A DNA stretch of 23,842 nucleotides from a virus: positions 1-23,842 of the IMG/VR virus record IMGVR_UViG_3300028772_000064; one strand, given 5' to 3'. Below the pieces are notes generated by a model. That model had not been told where the DNA came from, did not search any database, and worked only from the letters and a program-made list of their open reading frames with translations. The position numbers and the translations under genes were made by a program. Below are positions 20,924 to 23,842 of the stretch, one piece after another (position 1 is the first letter of the stretch; every line of letters starts with the position of its first letter).

Positions 20924-21495
20924 TGGCACAGTTAAAAACAGGGACAACGGTAGGCGGTTACCAAGTATTGACGGGGCAAGATGTCGCCTACCTTGCCCAA
21001 TTAGTATTAGCGCCGCCCCCGGTTATTATTACCGGGACATCGACAGCAGGCTCAACCCTTATCACAATGGCTTCAACGACAGGTGTTTTGTCGGGAATGC
21101 AGGTTAACGGTGTCGGCAGTCCCTTAACCACGGCTTTGGCCTGTATGCTGCAAGGCGCGAACGATACGGTAACGGCAACCGCACATGGCTTGGCAAATGG
21201 CGATCTAGTCTCGTTTGCAACGCTGGTCACCACGACGGGCATTGCTATCTATACGCCGTATTATGTCGTCAATGCAACGACTAATATATTCCAGCTTGCT
21301 TTAACCGCAGGCGGCGCGGCTATAGATTTAGGTGGTGATGGCAGCGGAACAATTTTATATAGAGCAACAATAACGACTGTCAATACCAATGTCAGCGTGG
21401 TACTCAATCGGAAAATGACCGGTTCAGGTTTGGCTAATTTTGAATATCGGGCATTTAATACGGGATTAGCCTTGATGAGAGGCTGGGCAATTTAA
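20923..21495 (+). CDS. Fiber/tail protein with FCCH-like beta domain
   Basis: The 190-residue product starts 'MAQLKTGTTVGGYQVLTGQD', a motif frequent in phage fiber proteins. It then has an embedded beta domain (about 80-146: 'NDTVTATAHGLANGDLVSF', 'YTPYYVVNATTNIFQLALT', 'GGAAIDLGGDGSGT') of the kind often found inserted in phage structural proteins. The same domain type occurs in the gp6 connector. The C-terminus 'NRKMTGSGLANFEYRAFNTG' is beta-like. It ends cassette B before the tail tube gene. The role is probably adhesion; a receptor is not predictable. Confidence 0.5.
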   Translation: MAQLKTGTTVGGYQVLTGQDVAYLAQLVLAPPPVIITGTSTAGSTLITMASTTGVLSGMQVNGVGSPLTTALACMLQGANDTVTATAHGLANGDLVSFATLVTTTGIAIYTPYYVVNATTNIFQLALTAGGAAIDLGGDGSGTILYRATITTVNTNVSVVLNRKMTGSGLANFEYRAFNTGLALMRGWAI

Positions 21496-21500
21496 TTATC

Positions 21501-21517
21501 GGGCGAAATTCTCGCCC
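21501..21517 (+). other. Hairpin at the end of cassette B
   Basis: GGGCGA (21501-21506) and TCGCCC (21512-21517) pair around AATTC, between the last cassette B gene and the tail tube ribosome site. No T-run follows, so it is more likely an mRNA boundary or processing site than a terminator. Confidence 0.4.
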
Positions 21518-21535
21518 TAATCTGGAGAAAATATC

Positions 21536-21895
21536 ATGGGTGGTAGAGTCGCAGGAATCTGTTTCGTCAAATGCGACGGGACTCAACTTGAAATCAAGGG
21601 CAAAATAGAAGAGCCGTTAGTTCAATTAGCACGGGAAACAGTCATGTCGCTGGCAGGCAACGCCGGGTATAAAGAAACGGCTCAGCGTCAGTATTTAAAA
21701 GTTGACGCCATCTTTACGCGCGATTTTCCGCTGAACAAATTAGCGCAAGGCACCAACATGACCGTGACTGCCGAACTAGCTAACGGCAAGGTTTACACCT
21801 TGACTAACGCGTATGTCGAAGGCGAGATGACCGGCAATGGCGAAGAAGGAACGGTGGAAATTGAATTTTCCGGCATTACCGGCGTTTGGCAATGA
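21536..21895 (+). CDS. Tail tube protein, Mu gpM-like
   Basis: This 119-residue protein has the gpM pattern: 'GGRVAGICFVKCDGTQLEIK', 'KETAQRQYLKVDAIFTRDFP', 'MTVTAELANGKVYTLTNAYV' and 'GEEGTVEIEFSGITG'. It stacks into the inner tube within the sheath. A strong ribosome site (GGAG) precedes it. It overlaps the chaperone gene as ATGA at the stop. Normally it follows the sheath directly; cassette B separates them here. Confidence 0.93.
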   Translation: MGGRVAGICFVKCDGTQLEIKGKIEEPLVQLARETVMSLAGNAGYKETAQRQYLKVDAIFTRDFPLNKLAQGTNMTVTAELANGKVYTLTNAYVEGEMTGNGEEGTVEIEFSGITGVWQ

Positions 21896-22188
21896 TTGTA
21901 AAACTGTCAAAGCCGATCACGGTGGCCGGTGAACCTGTGGCCGAGCTGGACTTACGGGAACCCACCGTCGAGGATGTTACCGACATCGGCTATCCGTTTT
22001 CGATGATTCCTACCGACAATGGCACAGAGATCAAGCTGGATGTTAAAGCCGTCCTGAAATATGCGTCACGCCTGGCCGGTGTACCGCCCAGCAGTCTGAA
22101 AACTATCTCGCTGGGTGACCTGAGCAATCTGCAAACAGCGGTGATGGGTTTTTTCGGGGACGAGGCGGCGACGCCTCCGAACTCCTAA
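21892..22188 (+). CDS. Tail assembly chaperone, short form (Mu gp41-like)
   Basis: The 98-residue product has 'KPITVAGEPVAELDLREPTV', 'DVTDIGYPFSM', and the helix 'LKYASRLAGVPPSSLKTISL' followed by 'LSNLQTAVMGFFGDE'. This matches the Mu-like tail assembly chaperone family, whose members keep the tape measure protein soluble while the tube polymerises. The start is the ATG at 21892 in the upstream TGA. A TTG codon at 21886 in the same frame lies in the tube gene and is rejected. The gene ends 36 bases after a slippery site, as expected for a -1 frameshift pair. Confidence 0.9.
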   Translation: MIVKLSKPITVAGEPVAELDLREPTVEDVTDIGYPFSMIPTDNGTEIKLDVKAVLKYASRLAGVPPSSLKTISLGDLSNLQTAVMGFFGDEAATPPNS

Positions 22189-22316
22189 ACAGGATATTTG
22201 AAATTGCGTGGTTCTTCAAGATCGACCCGGCTCAGGTTTTCGCGTTAACGCTGGACAAGTTTGAATTGTATTCCAGCCAGGCTGAACGCATCGCCGAACT
22301 GACAAATAAAACATGA
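21892..22316 (+). CDS. Tail assembly chaperone, -1 frameshifted long form
   Basis: Slippage at 22146-22152 lets ribosomes continue in the -1 frame from 22152 to the TGA at 22314-22316, adding 54 residues to the 87 decoded before the slip (141 in total). The extension 'SELLNRIFEIAWFFKIDPAQ' then 'VFALTLDKFELYSSQAERIA' is the well-conserved second domain of the Mu-type chaperone pair (gp42-like). This frame has no start codon with a ribosome site of its own, so it must be made by frameshift. The ratio of short to long form usually sets correct tail assembly. Confidence 0.85.
22146..22152 (+). promoter_or_regulatory. Programmed -1 frameshift site G_GGT_TTT
   Basis: The heptamer GGGTTTT in frame G_GGT_TTT matches the X_XXY_YYZ rule, with four further pyrimidines after it. 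The zero frame ends 36 bases later and the -1 frame extends 165 bases with a conserved chaperone sequence. A following GC-rich stretch (GGGGACGAGGCGGCG) could act as a stimulator. Confidence 0.8.
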
Positions 22317-22522
22317 CACCTGCTGACACACTGCCAGCCAATTTGACGCGCTGCAAAGGTCGCGATTGCACCGAAACAGCCGCCTGTTTGCGGTACGTGA
22401 CCATAGGACGTGACCCAATAGATCGGCATTACTCCTATATCGAAACCGGTATGCACAAAGAATCTGGCTGTATTTTCAAAATCGAGGTAGAGACGCAAAA
22501 TCTTGCGTCTCTACGGGGATAA
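22313..22522 (+). CDS. Cysteine-rich small protein, C-terminus made of palindromic repeat
   Basis: This 69-residue protein starts in an ATGA overlap with the frameshift product's stop. It carries 'RCKGRDCTETAACLRY' (C14, C19, C25) and one later Cys (C53), so it may bind zinc. Small Cys-rich proteins of this kind occur between chaperone and tape measure in Mu-like tails; the function is unknown. Its last 13 or so residues (VETQNLASLRG) are translated from the palindromic repeat at 22487-22514, so the native C-terminus was probably displaced by insertion. It stops 3 bases before the tape measure start. Confidence 0.6.
   Translation: MTPADTLPANLTRCKGRDCTETAACLRYVTIGRDPIDRHYSYIETGMHKESGCIFKIEVETQNLASLRG
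22487..22514. repeat. 28-bp palindromic repeat, copy 5 (loop AATC)
   Basis: Identical to copy 1 at 4771-4798. It lies inside the 3' end of the small Cys-rich gene and 11 bases before the tape measure start, and is translated in the upstream gene. Confidence 0.9.
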
Positions 22523-22525
22523 TCA

Positions 22526-23842
22526 ATGGCCAATTCCTTCAACCTCCGCGCTATCATCAGTTGCGTCGATCGCCTCACGCCTGTCCTAAACGCCCAATCG
22601 CGCCAAATCCGTGCTTGGGGGCGGCAATTCGAGCGGGCAGGTCGTGGCGCTATTCCGATGGCGGCAGGACTGGCCGCAGCGGTTCTGATTCCTGCCCGTG
22701 CGTTCATGGAAGCCGAAGACGCGGCAACGCAGTTAAAAAGCGTGCTGATGACCCGAGACGGGCTGTCAGGCGGGTTTGAAGACCTGATGAAAATCGCCAC
22801 CGATCTGGGCAACAAACTGCCGGGAACCACAGCGGATTTCGCGCACATGGCCACCGTCATGAAGGCCAACAATCTGAATACCTCGGTGTTGATCAACGGG
22901 GGCTTGAAAGCCGCCGCTTATCTCGCCGTAGCCACAAAGGGGCTCGGCGAAACCTACGACACGGCAGCTGTTGGTATAGCCAAAATATCTAATGTTTTTT
23001 CAGTCGCAGACAGTGACCTGGTAGGTCTTGCCGATACCATGCAGCGCGTTGTTCACATGGGCGTCGGCATCGATGATTTTGTGCAGGCCATGTCTAAAGC
23101 CGGTGGCCCGTTAAAAGGTCTTAAGGTTCAGGGATTGGAAGTCGCTAACCAGATGGCCCCTTTAATAGCAATGTTGGTGCAGTCCGGGGTCGAAGCCAGC
23201 GAAGCGGGAACCGGCCTCAAGAAGATGATTTCAGAGGCTGCCGGGGAAGGAAAGTTCACGTCAATCGCCAATTTGGTTAAAGATCTGCAAAAGGCTAGTA
23301 AACTGAAAATGACCAAGCTTTTCCCAGAATTTACAGAGCGTTTCGGCGCAGAACACGCCTCAAAAGCCTTAATTATTTCAACTGGCAATTATGCTGAAAT
23401 GGTTAAAAAAATGAAAAATCAGGCCGATTTACAGATGCGCATTAATGCGGCGCTGGGATCGCTGACTAATCTTTGGGATGCCGCAACCGGTACGTTCACG
23501 AATGCGATGGTGGCATTCGCAACCGCCTACGCACCGGAAATGAAACAGCTTGCACAATCCATCAATGATGTGTCCGGAAGTTTGCAGACCTGGGCCACCA
23601 ACAACGGCCCCGCGATAAAAATGGTGCTGGAAATGGCGGGGGCATTTGTCGCGCTTAAATTGGCTTTATGGGGCGCTAGTTTGGCTTTTAGGGTATTGAA
23701 CGGAGTTATGGCTACCAATATTTGGATATTGTTGCTCTCGGCTATAGTTACACTAGCACCGTTGATTTATGAAAACTGGGGAGCAATCTGTGACTTCTTC
23801 AAAACGGCCTGGCAAGGTACTACTAACGGGACAAAATCCATT
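22526..23842 (+). CDS. Tail tape measure protein (partial, 3' end beyond window)
   Basis: At least 439 residues, running off the right edge. The start is at 22526 with GGGG upstream. It has an amphipathic helix at the N-terminus, then 'GGFEDLMKIATDLGNKLPGT', 'AVATKGLGETYDTAAVG' and the TP901-type core 'LVGLADTMQRVVHMGVG', 'GLKVQGLEVANQMAPLIAML', 'GVEASEAGTGLKKMIS'. It continues into a hydrophobic stretch near 390-425 (IWILLLSAIVTLAPLIY) of the kind used for membrane insertion. The protein sets tail length and is ejected first during infection. Position after the chaperone pair is standard. Confidence 0.92.
   Translation, partial: MANSFNLRAIISCVDRLTPVLNAQSRQIRAWGRQFERAGRGAIPMAAGLAAAVLIPARAFMEAEDAATQLKSVLMTRDGLSGGFEDLMKIATDLGNKLPGTTADFAHMATVMKANNLNTSVLINGGLKAAAYLAVATKGLGETYDTAAVGIAKISNVFSVADSDLVGLADTMQRVVHMGVGIDDFVQAMSKAGGPLKGLKVQGLEVANQMAPLIAMLVQSGVEASEAGTGLKKMISEAAGEGKFTSIANLVKDLQKASKLKMTKLFPEFTERFGAEHASKALIISTGNYAEMVKKMKNQADLQMRINAALGSLTNLWDAATGTFTNAMVAFATAYAPEMKQLAQSINDVSGSLQTWATNNGPAIKMVLEMAGAFVALKLALWGASLAFRVLNGVMATNIWILLLSAIVTLAPLIYENWGAICDFFKTAWQGTTNGTKSI

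Overview
The window is most of a prophage in a proteobacterial chromosome. The replication and regulatory block is on the minus strand (1-5.6 kb) and the virion structural operon is on the plus strand (7.3 kb to the right edge). The head genes are of HK97/lambda type: S49 protease, major capsid protein with an N-terminal delta-like domain, gp6-type connector, head closure protein and gp10-type protein. The tail genes are of Mu type and contractile: terminator, DUF2635 protein, sheath gpL, tube gpM, gp41/gp42-type chaperone and tape measure. A siphovirus-type head with a Mu-type tail is known from Shigella phage SfV. The host is probably a gammaproteobacterium. A small DUF1640-like protein and abundant GTAGAGACGC palindromes suggest a Methylococcales methanotroph, but the sequence does not prove it.

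Left block, read right to left: a dNMP kinase, a large Toprim/DUF5906 primase-helicase, a Q-like antiterminator and an HNH endonuclease. The 400 bp between helicase and antiterminator holds 14 TGGACCA/TGGTCCA iterons, an AT-rich stretch and alternating CG DNA, and is a good candidate replication origin. Upstream of the helicase lie an 18-bp perfect palindrome and three 32-bp tandem units, each with an inverted repeat.

Middle block (4.8-7.2 kb): a DUF1640-like protein and a BrnA-type antitoxin without an adjacent BrnT, a small HTH regulator with its own palindrome, and a TnpB element whose tnpB is divergent from a 52-residue ribbon-helix-helix gene across a symmetric 46-bp gap. No terminase or portal gene is in the window. 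With HNH at the left edge reading leftwards, this fits an inversion that placed terminase and portal off the left side.

Right block: protease, holin-like pair with terminator, capsid, decoration-like protein, connectors, tail terminator, sheath, tube, chaperone with a -1 frameshift site (G_GGT_TTT), and tape measure (runs off the edge). Two adhesin-type cassettes interrupt it, one between gp10 and the tail terminator and one between sheath and tube. Each contains a beta-protein with the same domain, joined by a TAATG overlap to a different large partner: a leucine-rich, BspA-like protein in the first and an SGNH esterase in the second. The first cassette ends with a compact predicted pseudoknot RNA in front of a decayed HNH gene.

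Five copies of a 28-bp palindrome with identical 12-bp arms and a variable 4-base loop sit at gene boundaries across the prophage.
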